This document shows positions 62,691-64,000 of a stretch of 64,000 nucleotides of DNA, one piece after another (the first letter of the stretch is position 1; every line of letters starts with the position of its first letter). The position numbers were made by a program, and so were the translations under genes. The notes beneath the pieces are model-generated. The model was not told the DNA's origin. It saw only the letters and a program-made list of their open reading frames with translations, and ran no database searches. Source of the stretch: Nitzschia sp. pyKryTriq1 (taxonomy: Eukaryota; Bacillariophyta; Bacillariophyceae; Bacillariales; Bacillariaceae); the NCBI GenBank assembly GCA_956465555.1, contig OY101122.1, positions 62,001 to 126,000 of the forward strand, written 5' to 3'.

Positions 62691-64000
<1,310 letters not shown>

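Overview
This window is nuclear DNA from a eukaryotic alga, most likely a pennate diatom; that assignment is an inference from gene content. The genes carry short GT-AG introns of about 130-260 nt. The proteins include a membrane-anchored leucine-rich-repeat protein with a C-terminal CSCCQTCC motif, SLC4 and SulP transporters, FkbM/METTL24-like and SGNH/PC-esterase-like Golgi-type enzymes, and secreted Lys/Gly/Ser-rich proteins with silaffin-like KXXK clusters and RXL sites. Acidic, Asn, Gln and Ser runs are frequent inside the proteins. Intergenic DNA is full of self-complementary words such as CTACTAGTAG and GTACCGGTAC. No rRNA, tRNA or CRISPR was recognised.

Layout, 0-13 kb: the end of a truncated gene (3-161), a large disordered protein (1325-4993), an LRR receptor-like protein (5864-8182), a TPR-like hypothetical protein (8435-9628, minus) and a plant-type glutaminyl cyclase with a signal anchor (10956-12629, minus). 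14-38 kb: four paralogous secreted proteins (14295-17261 plus; 28706-30316, 31980-34046 and 36181-37869, all minus). Between the first and second lie an SLC4-type anion/bicarbonate transporter (18608-20825, minus), a SulP-STAS transporter (22661-25474, minus) and the eEF2-folding cochaperone HGH1 (26380-28275). The second and third paralogs sit in a tandem segmental duplication. 38-64 kb: mostly secretory-pathway enzymes that would act on glycans or esters. These are a PC-esterase-like protein broken by one in-frame TAG, an FkbM methyltransferase, a METTL24-like methyltransferase, a plastid-type phytanoyl-CoA dioxygenase-like enzyme, a glycosyltransferase-like fragment, a DUF3431 protein, a PC-esterase-like fragment, a large multipass membrane protein, an SGNH hydrolase and, at the right edge, an O-fucosyltransferase-like protein that is cut off.

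The most interesting content is the four-member family. Each member has a signal peptide or anchor, an RXL site, and two aromatic/Arg/Gly modules each followed by a Lys/Gly/Ser block. The second block ends in DCP(E/D). A Pro/Thr/Ala stalk, a CC-rich domain and a C-terminal RFL(L/V)-to-VLRW-stop tail follow. I read this as a candidate silica- or matrix-associated cell-wall protein family. The neighbouring glycan-modifying enzymes and the bicarbonate/sulfate-type transporters would fit a cell-surface assembly neighbourhood, but that link is inference.

Exon joins were chosen by eye from GT-AG sites and restored family motifs. No transcript evidence was available.
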